Shown here in pieces: positions 6,721 to 15,753 of a DNA stretch of 64,000 bases. Position 1 is the first letter of the stretch. Each line of letters opens with the position of its first letter. A program made the translations under genes and the position numbers. This stretch comes from Corticimicrobacter sp040137905 (GTDB lineage Bacteria > Pseudomonadota > Gammaproteobacteria > Burkholderiales > Burkholderiaceae_B), in NCBI RefSeq assembly GCF_040137905.1, contig NZ_JBEFDG010000032.1, positions 33,632-97,631 of the forward strand. The letters run 5' to 3'. The notes beneath the pieces are model-generated. The model did no database searches. It saw only the letters and a list, made by a program, of their open reading frames with translations, and was not told the origin of the DNA.

Positions 6721-8475
6721 ATGAACAGTTCCCGTGATCTCCAGCTCAGAACCGGCGCCCAGGCGCTGCTCGATCAACTCGTCGCCCTTGGGGTCGATAC
6801 CATTTTCGGCTATCCGGGGGGGGCTGTATTGCCGCTTTATGATGCGCTGCATGCCGAGCCCAGGCTGCGCCATGTTCTGGTGCGCCATGAACAGGCTGCC
6901 GTTCACGCCGCAGAAGGCTATGCGCGCAGCACGGGGCGGACCGGTGTGGTTTTGGTTACGTCTGGTCCCGGCATGGCCAATACCGTGTCCGGGCTGCTCG
7001 ATGCCATGTGTGATTCGGTCCCGGTGCTGTGCATCAGCGGCCAGGTCTCGACGGCGGTGATCGGCACCGATGCCTTCCAGGAGTGTGATGCGGTGGGGAT
7101 TTCCCGGCCCGTGACCAAGTGGAATACGCAGATCCGCTCGACCTCCGATGTTGCCAGGGTGATCGAGCGCGCCTATGCGCTGACGCGTCAGGGGCGGCCG
7201 GGTCCGGTGCTGGTCGATGTGCCCAAGGATGTGCAGCAGGGGCGTGCCCCGCAGCGTGCCGGCTATGGACGGGGGCGGCAGGAGGCAGCACCCCGCCTGC
7301 CGCGTGGCGGCCTGACGCGAGCGGCAGAGCTGATCGCAGCGGCCCGGCGGCCCGTATTCTATGGGGGGGGCGGTCTGATCCAGTCCGGACCTCAGGCCTG
7401 CGCGGATTTCACCGCCCTGGTACGGCGTGTCGGGGCACCTTGCACGCTGACCCTGATGGGGCTGGGAGCCTATCCGCCTGACGATGGCCAGTTCCTGGGC
7501 ATGCTGGGCATGCACGGTACGCTGGAGGCCAATCTCGCCATGCATGAGGCCGATCTGGTGGTCTGCGTCGGTGCCCGCTTCGATGACCGCATTACCGGTC
7601 GCCTGGATGCCTTCTGTCCGGGTGCGCAGAAAATCCACATCGATATCGATCCGACGTCGATCAACAAGGTGGTGCCTGTCGATGTGGCCCTGGTGGGCGA
7701 TTGCGGGCAGATGCTGCTGGGCCTGGCGGCGGCGCTCGAGCCGTTCTGGCCTGCACTGGAGGCTGAACCGCAGCGGCTGGCCGGCTGGTGGGGCAGGATA
7801 GCCACATGGCGCGCGCAACAGTGTCTGGCCGTGCCTGAAAATGACCAGCACATCCTGCCGCAGGCGCTGATGCAGTCGCTGGACCGGGCATTGGCGGGGC
7901 GCGATGCCGTGGTTTCCACCGATGTCGGTCAGCACCAGATGTGGGCGGCACAGCACCTCTCGGTGCGAGGGCCGGGGCGCTGGCTGACGTCCGGCGGTGC
8001 GGGCACCATGGGGTATGGCCTGCCGGCGGCCATCGGTGCGCAGATTGCCCATCCGGCACGCACCGTGGTGTGCGTCAGCGGTGATGCCTCGATCATGATG
8101 AATATCCAGGAACTGGCCACGGCCAGCCAGCATGCCGTACCGGTCAAGGTGGTGCTCTGCAACAACGGCTACATGGGCATGGTCCGACAGTGGCAGGAGC
8201 TGATTCATGGCGGGCGCTACAGCCACAGCCAGCATGTGGCGCAGCCCGATTTCGTGCAGTTGGCGCAGGCTTTCGGCTGGGCTGCAGAACGTGTGTCCGA
8301 TCCGGCCATGCTTGCAGCGGCACTGCAGCGGTGCCTGGATCATCCGGGGGCCTATTTCCTGGATGTCTGCGTGGCTGACCAGGAAAACTGCTTTCCGATG
8401 ATGCCGGCAGGCGTGGGACACAACGAGATCATGCTGGACGCAGAGACCTGGTTCCGGGCGCACCCTGTGCCGTAG
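6721..8475 (+). CDS. Acetolactate synthase, large (catalytic) subunit
   Basis: A 584-residue thiamine-diphosphate enzyme condensing two pyruvates (or pyruvate and 2-oxobutyrate) for valine, leucine and isoleucine synthesis. Visible features are the N-terminal GYPGGAVLPLYDAL, the catalytic glutamate near residue 57 (VRHEQAAVHAAEGYAR), the FAD-domain stretch GMLGMHGTLEANLAMHEADL, and the ThDP motif GDASIMMNIQELATA...NNGYMGMVRQWQ. The ATG at 6721 starts MNSSRDLQLRTGAQALLDQL; longer in-frame readings run into the regulator's start. No small regulatory subunit (ilvH/ilvN) follows, unlike the usual ilvIH operon. It could be a second, Lrp-controlled isozyme. The sequence looks biosynthetic (FAD-type) rather than the catabolic AlsS type, but I hold that loosely. 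Confidence 0.9.
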   Translation: MNSSRDLQLRTGAQALLDQLVALGVDTIFGYPGGAVLPLYDALHAEPRLRHVLVRHEQAAVHAAEGYARSTGRTGVVLVTSGPGMANTVSGLLDAMCDSVPVLCISGQVSTAVIGTDAFQECDAVGISRPVTKWNTQIRSTSDVARVIERAYALTRQGRPGPVLVDVPKDVQQGRAPQRAGYGRGRQEAAPRLPRGGLTRAAELIAAARRPVFYGGGGLIQSGPQACADFTALVRRVGAPCTLTLMGLGAYPPDDGQFLGMLGMHGTLEANLAMHEADLVVCVGARFDDRITGRLDAFCPGAQKIHIDIDPTSINKVVPVDVALVGDCGQMLLGLAAALEPFWPALEAEPQRLAGWWGRIATWRAQQCLAVPENDQHILPQALMQSLDRALAGRDAVVSTDVGQHQMWAAQHLSVRGPGRWLTSGGAGTMGYGLPAAIGAQIAHPARTVVCVSGDASIMMNIQELATASQHAVPVKVVLCNNGYMGMVRQWQELIHGGRYSHSQHVAQPDFVQLAQAFGWAAERVSDPAMLAAALQRCLDHPGAYFLDVCVADQENCFPMMPAGVGHNEIMLDAETWFRAHPVP

Positions 8476-8543
8476 CGGGAAATATGTCGGGCGTGCCGAC
8501 AGCAGTAGAATGGCCGACTTGATCTGGTCTTGCGGAGTGCTCC

Positions 8544-9263
8544 ATGGTTATCGGTCCTTTCATCAACAGCGCCGCCATCCTGCTGGGTGGCATCGGTGGC
8601 GCGGCACTGGGAGACCGGATTCCGGCCAGCCTGCGCAAGACGCTGCCATCGGTGTTTGGGCTGGCGGCCCTGGGCATGGGCGTCATGCTGACCGTGCGCA
8701 CTGCGCATCTGCCGGTTGCGGTGATGGCGCTGTTGCTGGGGGCGGTGATTGGCGAGTTGTGTCGTCTGGAACACTGGATCGGTCGCGCCGGCAATGCGGT
8801 GCGGCTGCTGGTGGAGCGTCGCAGCGGCACGGGCCATGCCGCGCCTGCGGATGAACAGGCTTTCCTGGATCGCTATGTGGTGGTGGTCGTGTTGTTCTGC
8901 GCCAGCGGTGCCGGGGTATTCGGTTCCATGCAGGAAGGCATGACGGGCGATGCCAGCGTATTGCTCGCCAAGGCGTTCCTGGACCTGTTCACGGCGGCAA
9001 TTTTTGCCTCCAGCCTGGGCTATGCCGTGGCCGTGATTGCCGCGCCGCAACTGGCGATCCAACTGATGTTGGCGCTGGCTGCGGGATTTCTGATGCCACT
9101 GACCGATGCCGGCATGCAGGCAGACTTCTCCGGTACGGGGGGCCTGCTGCTGCTGGCAACCGGGTTCCGGATCTGCGGCATGCTGAATCTGCCGGTTGCC
9201 AATCTGTTGCCGGCTCTGGTGCTGGCGATGCCGCTGTCGGCGTTGTGGAGCCGGTTTTTCTGA
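8544..9263 (+). CDS. DUF554 family inner-membrane protein (YqgA/YdfK-like)
   Basis: A 239-residue polytopic membrane protein. The opening INSAAILLGGIGGAALGDRI and the PSVFGLAALGMGVMLTVRTA segment are typical of DUF554. About six to seven hydrophobic helices follow, with a conserved GVFGSMQEGMTGDASVLLAK segment that family members share. Family function is unknown. The ATG at 8544 comes 68 bases after the acetolactate synthase gene on the same strand, so cotranscription is possible, though no functional link is evident. Confidence 0.85.
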   Translation: MVIGPFINSAAILLGGIGGAALGDRIPASLRKTLPSVFGLAALGMGVMLTVRTAHLPVAVMALLLGAVIGELCRLEHWIGRAGNAVRLLVERRSGTGHAAPADEQAFLDRYVVVVVLFCASGAGVFGSMQEGMTGDASVLLAKAFLDLFTAAIFASSLGYAVAVIAAPQLAIQLMLALAAGFLMPLTDAGMQADFSGTGGLLLLATGFRICGMLNLPVANLLPALVLAMPLSALWSRFF

Positions 9264-9364
9264 CGGTCGGCGATAGAACTGTCGATTCCTTGCTTTTAGG
9301 TCCATACGCCACCGAGTGTTTCCATGTGGCGCATGGACTGGCTCAATTGTTTGCTGAGCAAGAA

Positions 9365-11416
9365 TTACATTTTCAGGTTCAGTGAGAGATAGGCTGCGCG
9401 ACCTGCGCCGGGAGAGAACATGGGTTGACTCGCATCACCCCAGAAGAAATTGTCATACCAGGCGTAGACATACTCACGGTTGGCCAGATTCTTGAGTTGC
9501 AGGTCCACGCTGATGCTGTCGCTGAAATCATATTTCACGCTGGCATCCAGCAGTGTGAAACCGCCATATTTCCCTTGTGCATTGAGTTCATCGATGTAGT
9601 AGGCACCCTGGCGCCGCCCTTGCAGGCCAATCGTCCATTTGGCGGCAGGCTTGTACTCCACGCCGAGATTGGAAATGTGGCGAGGGGTGGAAAACACTTC
9701 TTTACCGGCCAGGGATGTGCCGTCGGCAAGAAAGGCACTCTTGACCTTGGCTTCCTGGATGGCATGTGAAAACCAGACGCGCCATGTCGGGCTGAGGCGC
9801 GTTGCCACTTGCAGATCAAGGCCCCGTCGCCGCGTTTCGCCCAGACCCACGGTGGTGCCTGTACTGGGCATATTCGAGACCTCATCGGTGGCGTCCTGCT
9901 GCCAGGCAGCAATGCGCGCTTGCGTACCGGGAGTCGGTTCGAAGCGAATCCCGATTTCCTTGCCGGTATTGATTGATGGGCGGTATCCCGCCTGACCCGG
10001 TGTGATGTAGGCAGGGCTGGTCGATCCGGTCAGTATCTGGAAGGTTCGCCCCCAGTTGGCATAGACGTTGATGGCCGGTGTCAGACTGTATACCAGGCTC
10101 AGCTTGGGCTGCTTGATCCAGTTGTAATCCTGCAGGGGGGCTCGTTGACCAGTCAGGTTGAGTTCCGTATGACCATGGAATTTATCCAGTCTGAAGGCTG
10201 GAATGATCTTCAGGCGCTCGGTGGGGCGAATGATGGCCTGCAGATAGACGCCGATGTTGTCCAGCGTATAGCGTTCATCGTTCTGGGTGCGCGCCGCAGG
10301 GGCATTGAAGTCCGTGGGCAGGGCGTAGTTGAAGCGGTAGCGTTCGTACGTGTTGATCTGGCGTTCCAGGTTGATGCCTCCGTCGAGCATCAGGTAATCA
10401 TTCGCCTGCCAGGTCATGTTGCTGAGCCAGCCGTACTGGCGCTCATCCCATATGCGTTGCTGGCGAGGGGCATTGCCGATCGGATAAGAGGTAAATGTAA
10501 TGCGACGGTCATCCTCGTAGCTATTGAAGTAGAAACGATTGTTCCAGGCAAGCAGGTCGTTGATCTGCCAGTCCATGTGCAGGCTGGCATGTCGCATGTC
10601 GCGATCATCGCTGTCATTTGCATTTTTTTCTGCCGATTGATCCCTGTCGGCAGCAAGTTCGGTGGCGGTCAGAAAGCCGGGTTCTTCCGCCTCATGATGA
10701 TGCAAGCGGGTGATCAGACCGATTCGGAAGTCGCCGGAATCCGAGGTCAGGAACCATTTGCCGCCCAACGTATATTTTCGGGATGCGCTATTGGCTCGCT
10801 CACCGTGAATATCCTGTCGGGCGAGAATATAGTTCTGTGCAAAACCGCCCGACTCGCGGCCGATCGCCATCTGTACTTCACGGGTGGCAAAACTGCCATA
10901 GGTCAGGCGGGCATCCGTGTAGTTGCCGCCCTGGCGGGTACCGATATTGATATTGCCGCCGATGTTGTGCAGGCCGTAGCGTGGATCGTTGGTGCCGCGA
11001 ACCACTTCGATATAGTCAATATCGAGGGGGAAAATCATGTCGATGAAGCGCTGGTTGCCACTGTTCACGTTGCTGGGAATGCCGTCGATCATGACCTTGA
11101 TGCCATTGATGTAGCCTTCTCCATTGAATGCGCGGAATGTCGGCTTGCCGGATTCGGCACCCATGCGTGTTTCGGTCAACTGGATGCCGGGCATCATGCC
11201 CAGCAATTCCCAGCTGTTGGTCACGTTTTGTGTGGCGACCTCTTCGCTTCCAATCACATCAACCGAAGTCAGGATGCTGCTGGCCGGCAGGGAAGCGCCC
11301 AATGTTTCCGAAACTGTCACGGCTCCCATGGTGACTGCCGTATTGTCGGAGGATGCTGCGTGTGTTGCGGATGCGAGCGTGCTGCATAGTATGAGTGGCC
11401 AAGCCAGGGGTCTCAT
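9365..11416 (-). CDS. TonB-dependent outer-membrane receptor, possibly zinc-regulated
   Basis: A 683-residue receptor with a signal peptide (RPLAWPLILCSTLASATHA), a possible TonB box near GAVTVSETL, a plug (LLGMMPGIQLTETRM, VMIDGIPSNVNSG, EVVRGTNDPRYGLHNIGGNI) and a barrel ending YLSLNLKM. There is no STN signalling domain and no neighbouring sigma/anti-sigma pair, so it is a simple transporter. The substrate is not obvious. A Zur-like 15-base palindrome 32 bases upstream of the ATG suggests a zinc complex, with an LHHHEAEE cluster in an extracellular-loop-like position as weak support. It stands alone: DUF554 converges on it, and topB lies upstream behind a terminator. Confidence 0.88.
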   Translation of the reverse strand: MRPLAWPLILCSTLASATHAASSDNTAVTMGAVTVSETLGASLPASSILTSVDVIGSEEVATQNVTNSWELLGMMPGIQLTETRMGAESGKPTFRAFNGEGYINGIKVMIDGIPSNVNSGNQRFIDMIFPLDIDYIEVVRGTNDPRYGLHNIGGNINIGTRQGGNYTDARLTYGSFATREVQMAIGRESGGFAQNYILARQDIHGERANSASRKYTLGGKWFLTSDSGDFRIGLITRLHHHEAEEPGFLTATELAADRDQSAEKNANDSDDRDMRHASLHMDWQINDLLAWNNRFYFNSYEDDRRITFTSYPIGNAPRQQRIWDERQYGWLSNMTWQANDYLMLDGGINLERQINTYERYRFNYALPTDFNAPAARTQNDERYTLDNIGVYLQAIIRPTERLKIIPAFRLDKFHGHTELNLTGQRAPLQDYNWIKQPKLSLVYSLTPAINVYANWGRTFQILTGSTSPAYITPGQAGYRPSINTGKEIGIRFEPTPGTQARIAAWQQDATDEVSNMPSTGTTVGLGETRRRGLDLQVATRLSPTWRVWFSHAIQEAKVKSAFLADGTSLAGKEVFSTPRHISNLGVEYKPAAKWTIGLQGRRQGAYYIDELNAQGKYGGFTLLDASVKYDFSDSISVDLQLKNLANREYVYAWYDNFFWGDASQPMFSPGAGRAAYLSLNLKM

Positions 11417-11443
11417 GGTGATGCCTTGAATACGTCAGTTTAT

Positions 11444-11466
11444 ATAATGTTATATCATACCATTTT
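11444..11466 (-). promoter_or_regulatory. Zur-box-like operator upstream of the TonB receptor
   Basis: The core TGTTATATCATACCA at 11448-11462 matches the proteobacterial Zur core TGTTATANTATAACA at 12 of 14 defined positions, and the flanks (ATAA and TTTT) also resemble the longer consensus. It sits 32 bases upstream of the receptor's ATG, in the promoter zone. The call rests on consensus similarity recalled from gammaproteobacterial Zur sites. Confidence 0.5.
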
Positions 11467-11490
11467 GGTTGGGTGTAAATGCAGAAACCA

Positions 11491-11525
11491 CAAGGGCCGT
11501 CGTACCAGAAGTACGACGGCCCTTG
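11491..11525 (-). terminator. Strong hairpin terminator downstream of topB
   Basis: A perfect 15-base inverted repeat (arms CAAGGGCCGTCGTAC and its complement) with a 5-base loop lies 24 bases past the topB stop. On the minus strand it is followed by a short T-containing stretch rather than a long U-run. It separates topB transcription from the receptor gene downstream. Confidence 0.75.
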
Positions 11526-11548
11526 TCTTGTTGTGTCAGCCGAGGGGT

Positions 11549-14170
11549 TTAGCTTTCGCTGCTTTTCTTGGCGGCCGGCTTGCGGGTCGTGGCTTTTTTA
11601 GTGGCTGTCGTCTTGGTCGTGGCGGCCTTGGTCGTGCGGGTCGCCGTCTTGGTCTTGGCCGTGCTGGCTGCAGTCTTGCGGGCTGCGGCAGGCTTGGCGG
11701 CGGACCCCTTCTTTTCAGGACGGGGTTCGAACTCGAAGCCGACCTTGCCATCGGGCTGACGCACCAGGAAAGCCTTGAACTTGCGGTTGGTGCGGCTGGA
11801 CACGAAGCCGTCGAGCAGGTCGGTGCGGCCTGCTTCCGACAGCAGCTTGCCCATCTGCTCGCGCGAAATGTCCTGCTGCAGGATGACCTTGCCCGAGCGG
11901 AAATCGCAGGTCTTGGCCGGGCCGGTGGACTTTTCGCAGATATAGCTCATGCCGTGCTCGAACACGCTGGCCTGGCACTTGGGGCAGGGACCGACCGGCG
12001 TGTGGCCTGAAAAATCGACGGCCTCGTCGTCTTCTTCGTCATTCTGGCCGAAATCGAATTCCAGCTTGAATTCGTCATTGATGCGCAGAATGGCGGCAAA
12101 CGGGCGGCCCATCTTGCTGATGAAACCGTTGAGCGGGCCGATTTCTTTCTTGGCCAGAAGCTCCTCGACTTCGGGGATCTCGAACGTACGGCCGCCGGGG
12201 TGTTTGCCGATGGAAAAGTCGCACTGGGTGCAGGCGTAGCGCCGGTAGTTTTCCTTGACCACGCCGCCGCAATGCGGGCAGGGCGTGGACAGCGTGGCAT
12301 AGTCGCCCGGCACGGTATCGCGTTCGTATTCCTTGGCGCGCTTGACGATGACCTGGGTGATCTGCGCAATCTCGCGCATGAAGGCTTCGCGCTGCAGCTT
12401 GCCCTGTTCGATCTGCTTGAGCTTGTGTTCCCACTCCCCGGTCAGTTCGGGCGAGGTGAGTTCGTGGACGTTCAGGCCGGCCAGCAGTGTCATGAGCTGA
12501 CGTGCCTTGGCGGTGGGCACCAGGTCGCGGCCTTCGCGCCGCATGTAGCCTTCGGTCAGCAAGCCTTCGATGATGGCTGCCCGCGTGGCAGGCGTACCCA
12601 GACCGCGCTCTGACATGGCTTCGCGCAGTTCCTCGTCTTCCACCAGCTTGCCGGCGCTTTCCATGGCGGAGAGCAGCGTACCTTCATTGAATCGCGCTGG
12701 CGGCTTGGTTTGCAGGCCAATGGCTTCGATATCCTCGGTCCGCACGGTCTCGCCTTCGGCAACCGGCACCAGATTGGTATCGTCGCCCTGGGCTTCACGA
12801 CCATAGACGGCCAGCCAGCCGGGGGCGACCAGCACCTTGCCGTCGGTCTTGAACGTATGGCCCGAGACTTCGGTGAGTCGCGTCGTGACACGGAATTCGG
12901 CGGCCGGGAAAAAGACGGCCAGAAAGCGCTTGAGTATCAGGTCGTAGAGCTTGCCTTCGGCTTCGCTCAGTTCCCTGGGCAATTGTGGCGTGGGGATGAT
13001 GGCAAAGTGATCCGACACCTTCTTGTTGTCGAAGATGCGCCGGTTGGGGCGAACCCAGTGCTGCTCCAGCACATGACTGGCATGGCGGCTCAGGTTGCCG
13101 ACGGCAGCCGACTCGCCCGAGGCCAGGTGCTGCATGGTCTGGTGCACGGTGGCGATATAGTCTTCTGGCAGGTAGCGTGAGTCGGTCCGCGGGTAGGTCA
13201 GTGCCTTGTGCCGTTCGTACAGGGTCTGGGCCAGAGCCAGCGTGGTCTTGGCCGAAAAGCCGAAGCGCGAGTTGGCCTCGCGCTGCAGCGAGGTCAGGTC
13301 GTAGAGCAGGGGCGACAACTGGGTGCTGGGCTTGGAGGTCTCGGAGACCTTGCCGGGTTGTTCGCGGCAGGCTGCCACCACGCTCTGGGCGGCTGCCTGC
13401 GACCACAGGCGCGATTCGCGTTTTTCAGGATCGCGCTCATCCTTGGTGAAGTCAGTATCGATCCAGCGGCCTTCGTACAGGCCGGCGGCGGCCACGAACT
13501 GGGCCTTGACCTCCCAGTAGTCGCGCGGCACGAAACGGCGGATGCGGTCCTCGCGCTCGGCCACGATGGCCAGCGTCGGGGTCTGCACGCGGCCCACCGG
13601 CGTCTTGAAGAAACCACCGTCCTTGCTGTTGAAGGCGGTCATGGCGCGCGTGCCGTTGATCCCTACCAGCCAGTCAGCCTCGGCGCGCGAGCGGGCGGCC
13701 GCCTCGAGCGGCTTGAGCAGCTCGTCTTCGCGCAGGTTTTCGAAGGCCTCGCGGATGGCATTCTGGGTCATGGACTGCAGCCACAGTCGCTGGACCGGCT
13801 TCTTGCTGCCCGCATACTGCACGATGTAGCGGAAAATCAGCTCACCCTCGCGCCCAGCGTCACAGGCATTGATGACCCGATCCACGTCCTTGCGCTTGAC
13901 CAGGCGCACCAGCAGCTTGAGGCGTTCGGTGGCTTTCTTGTCGACCGGGTTGAGCGTGAACTCGGGCGGAATGACCGGCAGATGGGTGAAGCTCCACTTG
14001 CCGCGCACCGGATCATTGGGGGCGACCAGACTCAGCAGGTGGCCGATGCTGGCGGCCAGCACATAGTTTTCGCTTTCGAAGAAATCGCCTTCGCGCTTGA
14101 ATCCGCCCAGGGCACGCGAGATGTCCAGGGCGACGGAAGGTTTCTCGGCAATGATCAGTGCTTTTGTCAT
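11549..14170 (-). CDS. topB: DNA topoisomerase III TopB
   Basis: An 873-residue type IA topoisomerase that decatenates DNA through a transient 5'-phosphotyrosine break. The Toprim domain opens the protein (IIAEKPSVALDISRALGGF) and continues with acidic metal ligands in INACDAGREGELIFRYI. The catalytic tyrosine is about residue 326 in ALTYPRTDSRYLP, close to Tyr328 of E. coli TopB. Two C-terminal zinc-ribbon-like modules carry CPHCGG...CTQC and CPKCQ...C. About 60 residues of Lys/Ala/Thr-rich tail follow, longer and more basic than in E. coli, and probably add DNA affinity. The ATG at 14170 begins the Toprim domain directly; longer in-frame readings are unrelated. gluQ lies 146 bases upstream on the same strand. 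Confidence 0.96.
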   Translation of the reverse strand: MTKALIIAEKPSVALDISRALGGFKREGDFFESENYVLAASIGHLLSLVAPNDPVRGKWSFTHLPVIPPEFTLNPVDKKATERLKLLVRLVKRKDVDRVINACDAGREGELIFRYIVQYAGSKKPVQRLWLQSMTQNAIREAFENLREDELLKPLEAAARSRAEADWLVGINGTRAMTAFNSKDGGFFKTPVGRVQTPTLAIVAEREDRIRRFVPRDYWEVKAQFVAAAGLYEGRWIDTDFTKDERDPEKRESRLWSQAAAQSVVAACREQPGKVSETSKPSTQLSPLLYDLTSLQREANSRFGFSAKTTLALAQTLYERHKALTYPRTDSRYLPEDYIATVHQTMQHLASGESAAVGNLSRHASHVLEQHWVRPNRRIFDNKKVSDHFAIIPTPQLPRELSEAEGKLYDLILKRFLAVFFPAAEFRVTTRLTEVSGHTFKTDGKVLVAPGWLAVYGREAQGDDTNLVPVAEGETVRTEDIEAIGLQTKPPARFNEGTLLSAMESAGKLVEDEELREAMSERGLGTPATRAAIIEGLLTEGYMRREGRDLVPTAKARQLMTLLAGLNVHELTSPELTGEWEHKLKQIEQGKLQREAFMREIAQITQVIVKRAKEYERDTVPGDYATLSTPCPHCGGVVKENYRRYACTQCDFSIGKHPGGRTFEIPEVEELLAKKEIGPLNGFISKMGRPFAAILRINDEFKLEFDFGQNDEEDDEAVDFSGHTPVGPCPKCQASVFEHGMSYICEKSTGPAKTCDFRSGKVILQQDISREQMGKLLSEAGRTDLLDGFVSSRTNRKFKAFLVRQPDGKVGFEFEPRPEKKGSAAKPAAARKTAASTAKTKTATRTTKAATTKTTATKKATTRKPAAKKSSES

Positions 14171-14316
14171 GTGAATCCAATGCAGGCTTGCGCCACGATA
14201 GCGCGGATGATACGGGGGGACAAAGCAGCTTTGCAAGTCTGCTGCGCCAAAGAGGCGCACGCATGGACTGCTGCATCGCCTGTTCCGGTGCCTGCGCAGA
14301 CCGGCTGGCGAAGCAG

Positions 14317-15177
14317 TCAGGATAACGGAAAGCGGGCCTGCCAGTGCAGGATGGCGGTGGCGAGGAACGTATCGCGTCGTGATGCGGGCAAGGGTGCAAA
14401 GCCCAGATCGTGCCAGGCCTGGCGCAGTGTTTCCAGGGCCTGGCCGGTGTTGGCGGCAGGGGCATGGTTTTGCTTGGAGAGCTTGAGACCTGAGGCCGGG
14501 TCCAGCACCAGCGGTGTATGCAGCATGGCGGGCAGTGGCAGCCCGAGCGCCCGGCACAGCATTCGTTGGCGTGCGGTTGAATCGAGCAGGTCGGCACCGC
14601 GCACGATATGGGTGATGCCCTGTGCGCCATCATCGACCACCACAGCCAACTGGTAGGCCCAGAGCCCATCGGCACGTCGCAGGATGAAGTCACCTGCCTC
14701 GCGCTCGACATCCTGCTGCTGGATGCCCTGCCAGCGATCCTCGAAGGTTTCGATGCCGGACGGCACCCGGAAGCGCCAGGCTCGGGTCGTGCGGCCAGGT
14801 GGCAGGCCCTGGCGGCAGGTGCCCGAATAGATGCCGCCGCCGGTTTCTCGCCGGGTGCAGCCACAGCCGTAGACGGCATGTGATGCCTGCAGGTGCGTCA
14901 GGGCGTCGGCGTAGCGTTCATGGCGTCGGGATTGCCAGACAGGTTCGCCGTCCCAGTGCAGGCCCAGGTCCTGCAATTGCTGCATGATGATCCGATCAGC
15001 ACCGGCGACAGTACGCGGGATGTCGATATCTTCTATGCGCAGCAGCCAGCGGCCATTGGCAGCACGGGCATCGAGCCAACTGGCCAGGGCCGTGGCGATC
15101 GAGCCGGCATGCAGCGGTCCGCTTGGGCTGGGGGCAAAACGGCCGATATAAGAAGGGGCACCCATGTCAGCGGTCAT
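14317..15177 (-). CDS. gluQ: Glutamyl-Q tRNA(Asp) synthetase GluQRS
   Basis: A 286-residue truncated glutamyl-tRNA-synthetase-like enzyme that attaches glutamate to the queuosine base of tRNA-Asp. The class I HIGH-like motif is visible (IGRFAPSPSGPLHAGSIATA), as are the zinc ligands CGCTRRE...YSGTC, the VVVDDGAQGITHIVRG stretch, and a KLSKQ version of KMSKS. It lacks the anticodon-binding half of GluRS, as expected. The start may be ATG 15177 or the internal MGAPSYIG at 15165. It lies between smg and topB, all on the minus strand. Confidence 0.93.
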   Translation of the reverse strand: MTADMGAPSYIGRFAPSPSGPLHAGSIATALASWLDARAANGRWLLRIEDIDIPRTVAGADRIIMQQLQDLGLHWDGEPVWQSRRHERYADALTHLQASHAVYGCGCTRRETGGGIYSGTCRQGLPPGRTTRAWRFRVPSGIETFEDRWQGIQQQDVEREAGDFILRRADGLWAYQLAVVVDDGAQGITHIVRGADLLDSTARQRMLCRALGLPLPAMLHTPLVLDPASGLKLSKQNHAPAANTGQALETLRQAWHDLGFAPLPASRRDTFLATAILHWQARFPLS

Positions 15178-15234
15178 TCAGGCGAGCATGAACGGTGGTG
15201 GAACGGTACGTTGATGCCGCCCTGGCGTCCGGCA

Positions 15235-15699
15235 TCAGTGCAGGGGACGTGGGTCTTCCTGCGCGGACAGCAGTTCTTCCAGGATCAGGTGGTCCACCTC
15301 GGCCTCCTGGCTCCAGAGCACCATCAGCACGATGGTCTTGAGCCTGTCCAGCCCGATGGGCCGTTCGTCCAGCGCCCAGACGCGTTCAACCACGATTTCG
15401 CGGATGGGCGCGGGCAGCGCACCGCTGTTTTCCAGGAAAGACAGGAAGCCGACAGCCTCGCTGCCCAGCAACTGGTATTCGTCGTCGGTATAGATGCGGC
15501 AGGACTGTCCAGCCGGACGGGCGGCGAGTTCGACGCACTGCTCGGTGGACGTGGCCAGCCCATAGAGCCAGCCCAGCGCATCGTGGATGTCCTCGCGCTC
15601 GAAGCCGGCTGCCGCCAGGCGGCGTGCCAGTACATCGGCCTCGGGACAGGATTGCGGGGTGTAGTAGTTCTCGAACAGGTAGACCAGAATGTCAAACAT
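15235..15699 (-). CDS. smg: Smg/DUF494 family protein
   Basis: A 154-residue cytosolic protein starting MFDILVYLFENYY, the hallmark N-terminus of DUF494 (Smg). The family shares the helical segment FEREDIHDALGWLYGL and a C-terminal VLMVLWSQEAEVDHLILEEL stretch, both present. E. coli smg sits in the dprA-fmt region, and in many Burkholderiales smg lies next to topB, as here. Its role is unclear. It is 57 bases upstream of gluQ on the same strand and may be cotranscribed with gluQ and topB. Confidence 0.9.
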   Translation of the reverse strand: MFDILVYLFENYYTPQSCPEADVLARRLAAAGFEREDIHDALGWLYGLATSTEQCVELAARPAGQSCRIYTDDEYQLLGSEAVGFLSFLENSGALPAPIREIVVERVWALDERPIGLDRLKTIVLMVLWSQEAEVDHLILEELLSAQEDPRPLH

Positions 15700-15753
15700 A
15701 AGCGGCTCGTCTGCTATATCGACAGTGTACCCCGGATGCCGGGGCTTCTGTGG

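Noticed and set aside
6688..8463. Long minus-strand open frame (~590 codons) opposite the acetolactate synthase gene
   Set aside because: Its His/Arg/Gln-rich composition is what the antisense of a GC-rich coding gene produces, it has no recognisable domain, and the plus-strand gene is certain.
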